Shown here: one piece after another, positions 38,553 to 51,679 of the stretch
How positions within the stretch are numbered: the stretch's first letter is position 1
Layout of the letters: every line of letters starts with the position of its first letter
Assembly: GCA_013141175.1 (NCBI GenBank)
Contig: JABFRN010000001.1
Span: forward strand, 62,001 to 126,000
Length of the DNA: 64,000 bases
Direction of reading: 5' to 3'
Source of the DNA: Lysobacter sp.
GTDB lineage: Bacteria; Pseudomonadota; Gammaproteobacteria; Xanthomonadales; Xanthomonadaceae
The notes under the pieces: generated by a model
Told to the model about the DNA's origin: nothing
What the model saw: only the letters and a program-made list of their open reading frames with translations
Databases searched by the model: none
Position numbers and translations under genes: made by a program

Positions 38553-39178
38553 GCGTCAGGCGCCTGTTCCAGGGCGCGCGTCCAGAACGTCAGTGCATGT
38601 TCGATCTCTCCGCGACCGGTCTCGTTCCAGTGCAGGCGCATCGTCATCTCCGGCCGGCGCGCGTAGCCGCGCTTTGTCCAGAACACCTCGTTGCCGCGAT
38701 GTCCTTCCGGGCGACGCGGGTCGTCGGCATCGCGATCCACCGCGCAGAAAGCGGCAAGTTCGAAACGGTCGAGCGCGCGCGCATGCGCTTCGCGATGATC
38801 GAAGAACGCATGACCGATGCCGCGACCGCGATATGCCGGCAGCAGGACGGATTCGCCGAAATAGAACACCTTGGACACATCGATGCCTGCCGCTTCGAAC
38901 GGTGCGCGGAACTCGGCCGAGTCGTCCGCCAGCGGCAATCCGGTGGAGGCGCCGATCACCGCGTCGCCATCGAAGGCAAGCACGAAGACGCTGTCGGCGG
39001 AGCGGGCATAGGCATCGAGATACTCGCGTTCGTAGCCGGGATCGCCGTCGTAGAGGTACGGCCAGTCGCGGAACACGGCGATCCGCAGCGCGGCGACCGC
39101 GTCGAGATGCGGATGGATCTCGACGCCTGCGACACGGCGGATCTGGATGCGGGAATGATCGGGCGCATTCGAAGTCAT
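38549..39178 (-). CDS. GNAT family N-acetyltransferase
   Basis: A 209-residue acetyltransferase. The acetyl-CoA site is in YFGESVLLPAYRGRGIGHAFFDHREAHA (about 102-130), with the R-G-x-G-I-G phosphate-binding loop. The N-terminal half has the FRDWPYLYDGDPGYEREYL segment seen in relatives placed next to nitrilases. The substrate is unknown. It is the first gene of a two-gene operon with the nitrilase. Divergence or termination on its upstream side is by the creD terminator at 39202-39228. Confidence 0.88.
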   Translation of the reverse strand: MTSNAPDHSRIQIRRVAGVEIHPHLDAVAALRIAVFRDWPYLYDGDPGYEREYLDAYARSADSVFVLAFDGDAVIGASTGLPLADDSAEFRAPFEAAGIDVSKVFYFGESVLLPAYRGRGIGHAFFDHREAHARALDRFELAAFCAVDRDADDPRRPEGHRGNEVFWTKRGYARRPEMTMRLHWNETGRGEIEHALTFWTRALEQAPDA

Positions 39179-39201
39179 GCGTCGATTCTATGCCAAAGAA
39201 A

Positions 39202-39228
39202 ACGCCGCGGGCATGAGGCCCGCGGCGT
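39202..39228 (-). terminator. Terminator of creD
   Basis: ACGCCGCGGGC and GCCCGCGGCGT form a perfect 11-bp stem with a 5-base loop, 22 bases after the creD stop. On the minus strand TTTTC follows at once. Confidence 0.8.
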
Positions 39229-39249
39229 CCAGGAACAACGTGGAAACGA

Positions 39250-40629
39250 TCAGCTGCGCGGCAGCGGCGGCGGATTCGCCGTGCCGACGCTGTACCAGTC
39301 GATCTTGCGGGTGACCACCATGATCGCGGCGAGGATCAGGAACAGCAGGCCCGCACCAAGCACCATCGCGTTGTCCTCGGAGATCAGCAGCCCGTACAGC
39401 GCGCCGTACAGCGTGGACAGCATCGCGGCGAAGCCGAAACCGCGCAGCCAGGAGCGCAGCACATGACTGACGTAATAGCCCAGCAGGCCGATGCACGCCG
39501 CGCTGGCGACGAGATACGCCTTGCCGAATTCCATGTGCTCGGACAGCGCCACCAGCAGCAGGAAGAAGATCGCCAGCGCCAGGCCGACCAGGCCGTACTG
39601 GATCGGGTGGATCCGCAGCTGCTTGATCAGCTCGAACATGAAGAAGCCGACGAAGGTCAGCAGCACGAACAGGATGCCGTACTTGCTGGCGCGATCGGCC
39701 TGCGAATAGATGTTGACCGGTTCGACCAGCGACACGCCGATGGCATCCAGGCCCGACACCGTTTCGGCATTGTTCTCGGCATCCGCCGATCCAGCGGGCG
39801 CCATGCCAGGCACCCGCGAACCGCCGATGTACTGCGCCTGCGCATTGGTCGCCAGCGAAGAGATTTCCCACTCCGCATGGAAGCCCTTGCCGTCGATCGT
39901 GCGCTTGCGCGGCAGGAAATCGCCGTTGAACAGCGGATGCGGCCACGGCGAGTCGATGGTGATGATGTTGCGTTTGGCCAACGGCGCGATCGCCAGCGAT
40001 TCCGTGCCTTCGAGGGTGAAATCGAGTTGGCTGTCGAGGACGATCGCACCGCCGGCCACGGTCACCGGTAGTCGCGCGTGCAGACCGCCGCCGTCGCCGC
40101 TGCCCGGGCCCTGCAGCAGTTCGACGTCCTTGCCGTTGATCGTGAGCGTCTGCAGACCGACCACGCCGCGGACATCGGCGATGGCGTAGCTGAGATACGG
40201 CTGCCCGATCCTGCGCGGCGCGAGCGCGTCGGCGTCGCTGGGAACGGTGGCCTTGAATTCCGCATGGAGCCGAGTCGCGAATTCGTATTTGCGCACTTCA
40301 TGCAGGCCGATCTTGCGCACGATCGGTTTCATCGTGCCCTTGGCTTCCAGGGTCTCCGGGAAGAACATCCAGAGCCCGCTGTCTTCGCGCCGCACCTTGC
40401 GGGTGAACCCCTGGTTGTCCTTCTCCTCGACTTCGACCAGCTCGGTGTACGGCACCATCAGCACCGGCCCCGAGAGCGCCTGCGCGCCCGCCGAACTGCG
40501 CGCGACGGTCTGCACCGCCTCACGACGGTAATTCTGCCGGTCCTGGATGGTGCCGCGGATCATCAGCAGCGGAACGAGAATGGCGATGGTCAATCCAATC
40601 ACCATGAGAATCTTCAGGAACAATCGCAT
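39250..40629 (-). CDS. creD: Inner membrane protein CreD
   Basis: A 459-residue CreD family protein. One membrane helix lies at the N-terminus (ILMVIGLTIAILVPLLMI), then a large periplasmic beta-rich part, then a cluster of five or six helices from about residue 310. Motifs typical of CreD are GTIQDRQNYRREAV, SWPHPLFNGDFLP-like PWPHPLFNGDFLP, and FVLLTFVGFFMFE. CreD is the most strongly induced target of CreBC and has been linked to envelope integrity and beta-lactam response in Stenotrophomonas and Pseudomonas. ATG at 40627-40629 has GGAGG five bases upstream. A cre tag lies 67 bases further up. Confidence 0.95.
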   Translation of the reverse strand: MRLFLKILMVIGLTIAILVPLLMIRGTIQDRQNYRREAVQTVARSSAGAQALSGPVLMVPYTELVEVEEKDNQGFTRKVRREDSGLWMFFPETLEAKGTMKPIVRKIGLHEVRKYEFATRLHAEFKATVPSDADALAPRRIGQPYLSYAIADVRGVVGLQTLTINGKDVELLQGPGSGDGGGLHARLPVTVAGGAIVLDSQLDFTLEGTESLAIAPLAKRNIITIDSPWPHPLFNGDFLPRKRTIDGKGFHAEWEISSLATNAQAQYIGGSRVPGMAPAGSADAENNAETVSGLDAIGVSLVEPVNIYSQADRASKYGILFVLLTFVGFFMFELIKQLRIHPIQYGLVGLALAIFFLLLVALSEHMEFGKAYLVASAACIGLLGYYVSHVLRSWLRGFGFAAMLSTLYGALYGLLISEDNAMVLGAGLLFLILAAIMVVTRKIDWYSVGTANPPPLPRS

Positions 40630-40695
40630 GTCGGCCTCCGACGTTGTGGACGGCGCCAGTGTCGACAAGGCATGCGGGGCGGCGATGGCGGCTGT

Positions 40696-40711
40696 GTGAA
40701 GCCGAAGTGAA
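40696..40711 (-). promoter_or_regulatory. CreB-binding 'cre tag' upstream of creD
   Basis: On the minus strand this reads TTCAC-TTCGGC-TTCAC, an exact match to the TTCAC-N6-TTCAC direct repeat bound by CreB in E. coli and by BlrA in Aeromonas. It lies in the creC-creD gap, 67 bases before the creD start codon. Confidence 0.8.
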
Positions 40712-40760
40712 GCAGCAGGAGGATTCCCTGTGGGCGATTCGCTCGACGGATCCGCTTCGA

Positions 40761-42224
40761 TCAGAGGGCGGGCAAACTCAAGCTGGCCGCTGCGCCGCCG
40801 CCTTCGCGATTGGCCAATGCGACGCCGCCGCCATGCAGCTCCACCGCCTCGGCGACGAAACATAGCCCCAGGCCGCTGCTGCGGCTGCTGCCGTCCGGGC
40901 GCGGCAGCGAGTAGAAGCGCTCGAATGTACGTTCCAGCGCGTAGTCCGGCACGCCCGGGCCCCGATCCAGCACCTCGACGATGAGACCGCCCGCTTCGCG
41001 CCGCAGATGCAGCTCGACCTCGCTGCCGCTCGGCGCGAAATCCGCCGCGTTGTCGAGCAGATTGAGCAGCGACTGCCGCAGCAGGAACGGATCGCCGGAG
41101 ACACGCAGGCCACGCGCGTCGGCATCTGCGACGATGCTCAACCTCAGCGACGCCTGCGCGTATTTCGGCGCGATCCGTTCCGCGGCTTCGTCGGCGATGA
41201 CGCGCATATCGACCGGCTGCGGCTGCTCGATCCGCTGCCGATGCTCCACCGCCGCCAGCGCCAGCAGCTTGTCGATCATCTCGGCCATGCGCTCGCTCTG
41301 GGCGCGGATCGTCGCGACGAAACGCGCGCGGTCCGTCGCAGGCATCGGCGCAATGGCGCTGTCGGCGGTCTGCAGCAGTTCGGCGCTGCCGCGGATCGCC
41401 GCGAGCGGGCTTTTGAGTTCGTGGGTCAGCGCGTGGACGTACTGCTCGACGTACTGCTTGCCTTCGAGTCTGGCGCGCATGGTTTCCAGCGCACGGCCGA
41501 GATCGCCGAATTCACCCGCGCTGTCGGGCGGAGTCGCGCGTTCGCCGGCAGTGACCGCATCGGCGTAACGGCGCAGCGCGCCGAGCTGGCGCGACAGCCA
41601 CCACGCCGCCAGCAGACCGATCACCAATGCCGCGCCGAGCAGCACCGACCCCCAGCGCAGGATCACGCCCTGGCTGCGGGCGATGAACGGCGCGATGGTC
41701 TGGTTGGGCTTGGCGACGGTCAGCACGCCGACGATGCGAGAGGTTCCGCCGTCGCGGACGATGATCGGCGCGGCCACATGCATGACCGAACTGGCTTCGT
41801 CGTTCGGGTCGCTGCGCGAGGAGCGCGCTCCATAACGACCGCGCAAGGTGAGATGGACATCGTTCCAGCGCGAATAATCCTTGCCGACATCCTGTCCGCT
41901 GGAATCGAACACGACGATCCCCCGCGCATCGGTGACATAGATGCGGGTGCTGACCTTGCGCTTGGTGAAGCCCCAGATTTCGGCGCCGAGGTCGCGATCG
42001 GTCAGCGCGCGCACGTGCGCGGCGAAACGGCCGTCGTCGATGCGTCCGGCGATCAGATCGTCCTTGGCCTGCTCCGCCAGCAGATTGGCGGTATCGACGA
42101 GGGTGTCTTCCATCGCCTGGCGCACGCCGGGCTTCACTTCCTGCAGGAACACGCGACCCAGCAGCAGCGCGGCCAGCGCCACGATCAGGAAATAACCGAG
42201 CAGGATGCGAAGACCGATCCTCAT
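40761..42224 (-). CDS. creC: Sensor histidine kinase CreC
   Basis: A 487-residue kinase. Two membrane helices (about 7-27 and 190-210) bracket a periplasmic sensor domain with the IYVTDARGIVVFDSSGQDVGKDYSRWNDV segment start typical of CreC. HAMP-like linker, then His of HALTHELKSPLAAIRGSAELL, N box LLNLLDNAADFAP, and G boxes DRGPGVP and SSGLGLCFV. It phosphorylates CreB; signals linked to it include cell-wall stress. It begins 27 bases after creB ends, so they form one operon; creD follows after a 131-base gap with its own control site. Confidence 0.94.
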   Translation of the reverse strand: MRIGLRILLGYFLIVALAALLLGRVFLQEVKPGVRQAMEDTLVDTANLLAEQAKDDLIAGRIDDGRFAAHVRALTDRDLGAEIWGFTKRKVSTRIYVTDARGIVVFDSSGQDVGKDYSRWNDVHLTLRGRYGARSSRSDPNDEASSVMHVAAPIIVRDGGTSRIVGVLTVAKPNQTIAPFIARSQGVILRWGSVLLGAALVIGLLAAWWLSRQLGALRRYADAVTAGERATPPDSAGEFGDLGRALETMRARLEGKQYVEQYVHALTHELKSPLAAIRGSAELLQTADSAIAPMPATDRARFVATIRAQSERMAEMIDKLLALAAVEHRQRIEQPQPVDMRVIADEAAERIAPKYAQASLRLSIVADADARGLRVSGDPFLLRQSLLNLLDNAADFAPSGSEVELHLRREAGGLIVEVLDRGPGVPDYALERTFERFYSLPRPDGSSRSSGLGLCFVAEAVELHGGGVALANREGGGAAASLSLPAL

Positions 42225-42251
42225 GTCGTGATGTTCACGTCCGCGCCGCCG

Positions 42252-42971
42252 TCATCCACCGATGTCCAGCGAATAGCCCAGGCCGCGATGGGTACGGATC
42301 GGATCGTCCTGCTCATTCAGGCTGCGCAGCTTCGCGCGCAGGGTCTTGATATGCGTGTCGACGGTGCGGTCGCCGCTTTCCAGTGCATCCGCCCACACCC
42401 GGTCCATCAACTGCGTCCGCGACAGCACCGCACCCGGACGGTGCATGAGGACTTCGAGCAGCCCGTATTCGTAGCGGGTGAGATCGAGCGCATGGCCGCA
42501 GTAGCGGATGCGCTTGCCTTCGCGATCGATCTCGAACGTCCCCTGCGCCTGCCAGCTCGCGGTCTCGGTCTGCACGCGCCGACGCAGCCGCGCGCGCACC
42601 CGCGCCACCAGTTCGCGCGGCGAGAAAGGCTTCACCACATAGTCGTCGGCGCCCAGCTCCAGACCGACCACGCGGTCGATCTCGCTGTCGCGCGCGGTGA
42701 GGAAGATCACCGGCACTTCGCTGAAGGTCCGCAGCGTACGGCAGACCTCGAAGCCGGTGATGTCCGGCAGGCCGACATCCAGCACCACCAGATCGATCCC
42801 GCCAGCGCGCACTTTCGGCGCGACTTCGCCCCCCAGCAGCACGTGCTCGGCCGTGAAACCCTCGCTGCGCAGCGCATAGAGCACGGTCTCGGCGATCGCG
42901 GTTTCGTCTTCGGCGATGAGGATGGTCGGCGTGGCGGCCATGGCGGGCGTCGGAAAGGCGGCGTCGGGCAT
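42252..42971 (-). CDS. creB: Two-component response regulator CreB
   Basis: A 239-residue OmpR-type regulator. Receiver: IAEDETAIAETVLYALRSEGF, phosphoacceptor Asp65 (VVLDVGLPD), FLTARD and VVKPFSPRELVARV. Winged helix: LTRYEYGLLEVLMHRPG, LMDRVW, RTVDTHIKTLRAKL and HRGLGYSL. ATG at 42971 or 42941 could be the start; neither has a clear ribosome site. It binds the cre tag ahead of creD. It diverges from rlmJ with 74 bases between, so promoters overlap. Confidence 0.94.
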   Translation of the reverse strand: MPDAAFPTPAMAATPTILIAEDETAIAETVLYALRSEGFTAEHVLLGGEVAPKVRAGGIDLVVLDVGLPDITGFEVCRTLRTFSEVPVIFLTARDSEIDRVVGLELGADDYVVKPFSPRELVARVRARLRRRVQTETASWQAQGTFEIDREGKRIRYCGHALDLTRYEYGLLEVLMHRPGAVLSRTQLMDRVWADALESGDRTVDTHIKTLRAKLRSLNEQDDPIRTHRGLGYSLDIGG

Positions 42972-43045
42972 TGTAGGCCGTTCACGGCCGGGGATTCGCA
43001 TACCATGACGGGCTCGCATCCGCGCCGCCGCATGAACCACACCGC

Positions 43046-43906
43046 ATGAATTACCGTCACGCCTTCCACGCCGGCAACCACGCCGATGCGCTCAAGCACG
43101 TCGCGCTGCTGGCCCTGTGCGACGCGCTGGCCGCGAAACCGGCGCCGCTGTATGCGCTGGATACCCATGCCGGCGCCGGCGTGTATCTGCTGGATGGGGC
43201 AGAAGCGATGAAGACCGGCGAAGCCAGCGGCGGCATCAACCGGCTTCTGGACAAGCCGCCGCAGGATCCCGCGATCGCCCGTTATCTCGCGGCGGTCGCC
43301 ACCTGTCGCGCGGAGACCGGCCAGCCCCTCGCCTACCCCGGCTCGCCGTGGCTGCTGGCGCATGCGCTGCGCGACCAGGACCGCATCGCCTGCTGCGAAT
43401 TGCGCGACGAGGAAGCGGCGCTGTTGAAACACAATCTCGGCTGCGACATGCGGATCGCCGTGCATGCCCGCGACGGCTACGCGGCGATGTGTGCGCTGCT
43501 GCCGCCGAAGATCGGCACGACGAAATTCGCGCGCGGCCTGGTGCTGATCGATCCGCCCTACGAAACCCAGCTCGACGAGTTCGACACCGCGCGGACCGCG
43601 CTGAAGGATGCGCTGGAACGCTGGCCGCAGGCCGTGTATGCACTGTGGTATCCGATCAAACGACGCAGCACGCTGATGCCGTTCTATCGCAGCGCCGCGA
43701 CGCTGCACGCGAAATCGGTCCTGCTGTGCGAACTGCTGGTGCGCGCGGACGACTCGCCGCTGCGGATGAACGGCAGCGGCCTGTTGATCCTCAATGCGCC
43801 GTGGCAGTTCGACCGCCGGCTGCAGGCCAGCGTCGGGGCGCTTCGCAATGCGCTCGGCGAGCCCGGCGCGTCTTCCCGGGTCGAATGGCTGCGCGAAGCG
43901 GCCTGA
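43046..43906 (+). CDS. rlmJ: 23S rRNA (adenine-2030-N6) methyltransferase RlmJ
   Basis: A 286-residue RlmJ (YhiR) enzyme that methylates A2030 of 23S rRNA. Family marks are the start [18 protein letters not shown], the SAM loop [11 protein letters not shown], and DPPY at 169-172 (LIDPPYE), the N6-adenine methyltransferase motif, followed by WYPIKRR. It diverges from creB and stands alone. Confidence 0.95.
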   Translation: MNYRHAFHAGNHADALKHVALLALCDALAAKPAPLYALDTHAGAGVYLLDGAEAMKTGEASGGINRLLDKPPQDPAIARYLAAVATCRAETGQPLAYPGSPWLLAHALRDQDRIACCELRDEEAALLKHNLGCDMRIAVHARDGYAAMCALLPPKIGTTKFARGLVLIDPPYETQLDEFDTARTALKDALERWPQAVYALWYPIKRRSTLMPFYRSAATLHAKSVLLCELLVRADDSPLRMNGSGLLILNAPWQFDRRLQASVGALRNALGEPGASSRVEWLREAA

Positions 43907-43988
43907 ACGCTGGCGTGGCGATCCGCCCGATCTCCGGCGACGCGGCGTCTATGCGAAAATCCTAGGCCCGTTTCCACTGACCTTCGCC

Positions 43989-44948
43989 ATGGCCGGTTCC
44001 AGCCTGTTCGCCCTGATCGACGACATCGCCACCTTGCTCGACGACGTGTCGGTGATGACCAAGGTCGCCACCCAGAAGACCGCCGGTGTCCTCGGCGACG
44101 ATCTGGCGCTCAACGCGCAACAGGTTTCCGGCGTCAACGCCGACCGCGAATTGCCGGTGGTGTGGGCCGTGGCGAAGGGCTCCATGGTCAACAAGGCGAT
44201 CCTGGTGCCGGCCGCGCTGGCGATCAGCGCCCTGGAGCACTGGCTGCATTCGCGCGGGATGAATGTCCCGTTGATCACGCCGCTGCTCATGCTCGGCGGT
44301 GCGTTCCTCTGCTACGAAGGCGTGGAGAAGCTGGCGCACAAGTTCCTTCACAGCAAGGCCGAGGACGACAAGCACCACGTCGAACTGATCGAAGCGGTCG
44401 CCGACGAACAGGTCGACATGGTCGCGTTCGAAAAAGACAAGATCAAAGGCGCGATCCGCACCGATTTCATCCTGTCGGCCGAAATCATCGTGATTTCGCT
44501 GGGCACGGTGGCGCAGCAGGATTTGACGCGGCAGCTGGCCGTGCTGGTGGCGATCGCGCTGATCATGACCGTCGGCGTGTACGGCCTGGTCGGCGGCATC
44601 GTCAAGCTGGACGATCTCGGTCTGCTGCTCAATCGCGACACGCGTGAAAGCGGATTGGCGAAACTCAAGCGCAGTCTCGGCGGCATGATCCTGCGTGGCG
44701 CGCCGTACCTGATGAAATTCCTGTCGATCGCCGGTACCGCGGCCATGTTTCTGGTCGGCGGCAGCATCCTGGTCCATGGCATCGCGCCGCTGCACCACTT
44801 CATCGAAGCCTACAACGCCGGGAGCTTCGGCTGGCTGGTGACGATGCTGTTCGATGCGGCCGTGGGTATCGGCGCGGGTGCGATCGTGGTCGCCGCGGTC
44901 ACTGCGGTTTCCAGGCTGCGCAAGCCCAATGCGCCGAAACCTGCCTGA
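43989..44948 (+). CDS. DUF808 family membrane protein (YedI-like)
   Basis: A 319-residue DUF808 protein. The N-terminal half begins [38 protein letters not shown] in its first part, which is the conserved block of this family, and has a further KLAHKFLHS segment. Several membrane helices are seen: residues about 78-92, 97-112, 155-190, 255-270 and 285-305. Its function is unknown; E. coli YedI is a related inner membrane protein. It lies 82 bases after rlmJ and is convergent with the MmcQ-like gene. Confidence 0.9.
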   Translation: MAGSSLFALIDDIATLLDDVSVMTKVATQKTAGVLGDDLALNAQQVSGVNADRELPVVWAVAKGSMVNKAILVPAALAISALEHWLHSRGMNVPLITPLLMLGGAFLCYEGVEKLAHKFLHSKAEDDKHHVELIEAVADEQVDMVAFEKDKIKGAIRTDFILSAEIIVISLGTVAQQDLTRQLAVLVAIALIMTVGVYGLVGGIVKLDDLGLLLNRDTRESGLAKLKRSLGGMILRGAPYLMKFLSIAGTAAMFLVGGSILVHGIAPLHHFIEAYNAGSFGWLVTMLFDAAVGIGAGAIVVAAVTAVSRLRKPNAPKPA

Positions 44949-44966
44949 CCCTCGGTTGCCACGCCC

Positions 44967-45329
44967 TCAGTTCCTGGACACGTCCATTGCGGCCAGTCGT
45001 CGCTGCTCAGCCTTGGGCAACTTGGCGCGCACCAGCTCATAACTGCGACGCAACAGCGCATGCAACTCCGCCTCGGCCAAGACGCGCGGCTCGACGACGC
45101 TGACCCAGCGGGCCCGGGCCAGATAGGGCGCGGGGATCACGCCGGGACGTTCCGTCAGCTCAAGGAACCGCTCATCCTCGACTTTGAAGCTCAGGCGACC
45201 GCTGCCGCCGGTATCCAGCACGCAGAACATCTTGCCGACCACGGAAAACACGAGGTCCGCACCCCATTTGATGTCTTCGGTGACGCCGGGCCAGGCACCG
45301 GCCACGGCGCGTAACGATTCGGGCTTCAT
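44967..45329 (-). CDS. MmcQ/YjbR family protein
   Basis: A 120-residue MmcQ/YjbR-like protein. The fold's marks are the AVAGAWPGVTEDIKWGADLVFSV stretch at the start, VGKMFCVL, LSFKVED, and the ending pattern LHALLRRSYELVRAKL. Relatives are sometimes called DNA-binding but have no proven function. It is convergent with the DUF808 gene (18 bases apart) and divergent from the GNAT gene with 42 bases between. Confidence 0.88.
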   Translation of the reverse strand: MKPESLRAVAGAWPGVTEDIKWGADLVFSVVGKMFCVLDTGGSGRLSFKVEDERFLELTERPGVIPAPYLARARWVSVVEPRVLAEAELHALLRRSYELVRAKLPKAEQRRLAAMDVSRN

Positions 45330-45371
45330 GCCTAGAGCATAGCTTCATCTTCCCCGTGCCAAGATAGGGCA

Positions 45372-45926
45372 GTGAAACACCGCGACCGACTCCCACCCTG
45401 GCACGAGTACAAACGGCTGCTCAATGGCCGTGAGGTACTGATCCGGCCGATCCGGCCCGAAGACGCGGAGCCGCTACGCCTCGGTTTCGGCCTGCTGCGC
45501 CCCGATGAGATCCGCCAGCGCTTTCTCTACGCGATCAAGGAATTGACCCCGGAGACCGCCGACAAGCTCTGTCGACCGGACCCGGAACGCGAATTCGCGC
45601 TGGTGGTGTCCGAACCGATGCCTGCCGGCGAAGCGCTGATCGGCGCAGTGGCGAGAGTCGCGATCACACCGGATACCCGCGAAGCCGAGTTCGCCATTCT
45701 CGTCAGCCATTTCATCAGCGGCATGGGCCTCGGCCGGCACTTGATGCTGCGACTGGTGCGTTGGGCACGACGCAAGCAACTCACGCGACTCTACGGCGAG
45801 GTGCTGGAGCACAACACCGCGATGCTGGCGCTCGTGCATTCGCTGGGCTTCCATCGCGAAACCTCGGACTCGCCGGGGCTCGTGCGGGTGACGCTGGACC
45901 TGGCGCAGGCTCCGGTATCCGGATAA
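45372..45926 (+). CDS. GNAT family acetyltransferase (Pat/YfiQ-like domain)
   Basis: A 184-residue acetyltransferase. It begins with a Trp-containing leader, then VLIRPIRPEDAEPLRLGFGLLRPDEIRQRF, close to the acetyltransferase domain of the protein acetylase Pat/YfiQ. The CoA loop is SHFISGMGLGRHLMLRLVRWA, and the end HNTAMLALVHSLGFHRE is typical. The large acyl-CoA synthetase half of YfiQ is absent, so this is the short form, and its substrate is unknown. GTG at 45372 is the start. Confidence 0.88.
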   Translation: MKHRDRLPPWHEYKRLLNGREVLIRPIRPEDAEPLRLGFGLLRPDEIRQRFLYAIKELTPETADKLCRPDPEREFALVVSEPMPAGEALIGAVARVAITPDTREAEFAILVSHFISGMGLGRHLMLRLVRWARRKQLTRLYGEVLEHNTAMLALVHSLGFHRETSDSPGLVRVTLDLAQAPVSG

Positions 45927-45931
45927 ACGAC

Positions 45932-45967
45932 GACGGCGCGCATATCGTCCCGACCGGACGCGCCGTC
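45932..45967. terminator. Hairpin between convergent GNAT and small exported protein genes
   Basis: GACGGCGCG and CGCGCCGTC form a 9-bp stem with an 18-base loop, 5 bases after the GNAT stop. No T-run is seen on either strand, so its role as a two-way terminator is only likely. Confidence 0.45.
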
Positions 45968-45982
45968 ATCGTCCCAGCACGA

Positions 45983-46249
45983 TCAGAAGGGCATTTCGAT
46001 CTGATCGACCTGATCGCAGCGATACATCCGCTGGCTTGAACCGGCGCCGGTTTCGCCTACCAGCGGGAATCCGCAGGCGCCGACGGCCTCGACCCCGACC
46101 AGACTGCCGTTGCTGTCGTAATGGCTGGTGACGGATATCTGCTCCCATGGCCAATAGGCCAGGGCCGACAGCGATACCGCCGCAGTGGCCAGGAACGTGG
46201 CCGCCAGTACGAAACGACGGGACGTGGACTTGCGCATCGGGTGAGTCAT
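45983..46249 (-). CDS. Small exported protein, unknown function
   Basis: An 88-residue protein with a basic start and a signal peptide (FVLAATFLATAAVSLSALA, cleavage near residue 31). The mature part of about 57 residues has two cysteines (in GACGF and YRCDQ) that may pair, and a tryptophan pair WPWEQ at its start. I do not recognise a family. GGAGGAAGG lies just before the ATG at 46247-46249. Convergent with the GNAT gene and divergent from mfd. Confidence 0.6.
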   Translation of the reverse strand: MTHPMRKSTSRRFVLAATFLATAAVSLSALAYWPWEQISVTSHYDSNGSLVGVEAVGACGFPLVGETGAGSSQRMYRCDQVDQIEMPF

Positions 46250-46409
46250 GGCCTTCCTCCATAAAGAACGTCGGGAACACGGGGAACAACGGGGTCGCGA
46301 CACCGGTGCCATCTTCCGGCAGGCGGCGCGGTCGAAGCAGCAGGGGCGCCGACCCGACGCATCATAGCGGCGGCTTCCGACAGGAAACACGACCTGCGCC
46401 CGGAGATCC

Positions 46410-49984
<3,575 letters not shown>

Positions 49985-49988
<4 letters not shown>

Positions 49989-50527
49989 CGCACGCATCGC
50001 TACGCACACGGATCACGGCGCTGGCATTGTCGGCACTGGCCTTCGGCTGCGCGACGTTTCCCTCCCCCACCACGACACCCGCTGCAACAGCAGGCGAAAC
50101 GATTTTCGTGGTTGTTCGTCACGCCGAAAAAGCCACGGACGACCCGAAAGATCCGACGCTGACCGCATCGGGCCATGCGCGGGCGCAGCGTGTGGCCGGG
50201 CGCCTGGCCGATGCGCGCGTGTCGGCGGTGTACGCCACCGGCTATCGACGCACGCAGTCGACTGCCGCGCCGACCGCGCGCGCACATGGTCTTGACGTTC
50301 GCACCTACGATGCATCGACGGCTGCTGCGGAACTCGCTGCGCGACTGCGGAGCGCCCATGCCTCGGGATGGGTTCTGGTGGTCGGTCACAGCAACACCGT
50401 TCCCGCGATCGCGGGCGCATTGTGCGGATGCGAAGTCGCGCCGCTGCGCGAGGACGAATACGACCGCTGGATCAGGATCCGCACGGATCGCGACGGTACG
50501 ACGACACTGGAAGAAGAGCGTTACTGA
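49985..50527 (+). CDS. Histidine phosphatase family lipoprotein
   Basis: A 180-residue phosphoglycerate-mutase-like protein. An N-terminal signal with lipobox LAFGC (Cys22) makes it a lipoprotein. The catalytic pair is Arg45-His46 in VRHAEK, and VVGHSNTVPAI holds the second active His. A RHAEK-type domain of this size resembles SixA-like or sugar-phosphate phosphatases. It starts inside the end of mfd (four-base overlap). The substrate is unknown; being periplasmic, it should act on exported phosphate esters. Confidence 0.85.
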
Positions 50528-50600
50528 AATACCGGAAGTCGATCGTCGCTGATTTCGACGCGGGGCGGCCCCCACGAATACGGAGGATTCGACGGTTGAT

Positions 50601-51638
50601 TCAGAGGCCGAGCATGCGCTTGGGATCGTAATCGATGCCGGTGATGTAACGGCGGCCCGCATGCGCCTTGATGTGGACGACGATATCGATGGTCAGCATC
50701 AGCAGGCGCTTGATCACTTCGAATTCCAGACCGGAGCCCTCGGTCGACGCCTTGACCATCAATCCGAGCTGGTCCCAGGTCTGCGCAGTGCTGCCGGCAT
50801 GGCAGCTCGTGATCGAGCCCGGATGGCCGGACGCGCAGTTGCGGATGAAGTAGAACGCCTCGTCGCCGCGAAGCTCGGCCAGGATGATCCGGTCGGGCTT
50901 CATGCGCAGACAGGCTTCCATGCATGTCTTGGCGGTGACGTTGCTGGCGCTCTGGCCGCCCTTGGAATACAGCAGATGCACGATGTTCGGCTGTTCGATG
51001 AACAGTTCGCGGGCGTCTTCGATGGTGACCAGGCGCTCTTCGTGCGGAATATGGCCCACCAGCGATTTCATGAACGTGGTCTTGCCGCTGCCGGTCGCGC
51101 CGGCGACCACCACATTCTTCTTGTACAGCACCGCTTTCTTGAAGAATTCCGCGTAGTTCCGCTCCGCGCGCAACTCCAGCAGCTCGCGGTCGTGATCGCT
51201 GATTTCCGGAGCGCCCTCGAGGATCTGTTTGAAGAAGCCGCTTTCCTCGTAGCTCTGCAGCGTGAAGTTCCGCTTGGCCGGCAAGCGGATGGTGATCGAT
51301 GTCTTGCCTGCATCGCATGCCGGCGGGATCACGAACTGGGCACGCTGGCCGGTCGGGAACGTCAGCGACACCACCGGATCGACGTCGGTGATGCGCTGGC
51401 CGGTATTGCTTTCGTTGACGACGGCGGTGCAGAACTGCCGCGCCCGCTCGAAAGTGAGCGACGGCACTTCGACGTGCCGCCACCCTTTGTTCGTCTCCAG
51501 GTACAGCTCACCTGGCTTGTTGATGCAGATTTCGGTGACTTCCGGGGAGCTCATGTACTCGAGGATGCCGAGCACACTGTACTGGTACTCCAGAAAATCG
51601 TTGGAAACGTTGGCGATCGGTGAGTTGTCGATATCCAT
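50601..51638 (-). CDS. virB11: Type IV secretion ATPase VirB11
   Basis: A 345-residue hexameric traffic ATPase on the inner face of the membrane that powers pilus assembly and substrate transfer. The N-terminal domain (about 1-150) has TEICINKPGELYLET and QRITDVDPVVSLTFPTGQRA in part. The ATPase domain has Walker A GATGSGKT (180-187), Asp box TIEDARELFI, and the Walker B area RIILAELRGDEAF with CHAGSTAQT. It is the last gene of the virB7-11 run, 41 bases after virB10. No virB1-6 follow; the next gene downstream is on the opposite strand. Confidence 0.95.
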   Translation of the reverse strand: MDIDNSPIANVSNDFLEYQYSVLGILEYMSSPEVTEICINKPGELYLETNKGWRHVEVPSLTFERARQFCTAVVNESNTGQRITDVDPVVSLTFPTGQRAQFVIPPACDAGKTSITIRLPAKRNFTLQSYEESGFFKQILEGAPEISDHDRELLELRAERNYAEFFKKAVLYKKNVVVAGATGSGKTTFMKSLVGHIPHEERLVTIEDARELFIEQPNIVHLLYSKGGQSASNVTAKTCMEACLRMKPDRIILAELRGDEAFYFIRNCASGHPGSITSCHAGSTAQTWDQLGLMVKASTEGSGLEFEVIKRLLMLTIDIVVHIKAHAGRRYITGIDYDPKRMLGL

Positions 51639-51679
51639 GGAGACGGGTCAGTACTGCTGTTGATCGCTAGTGGAAGCGA

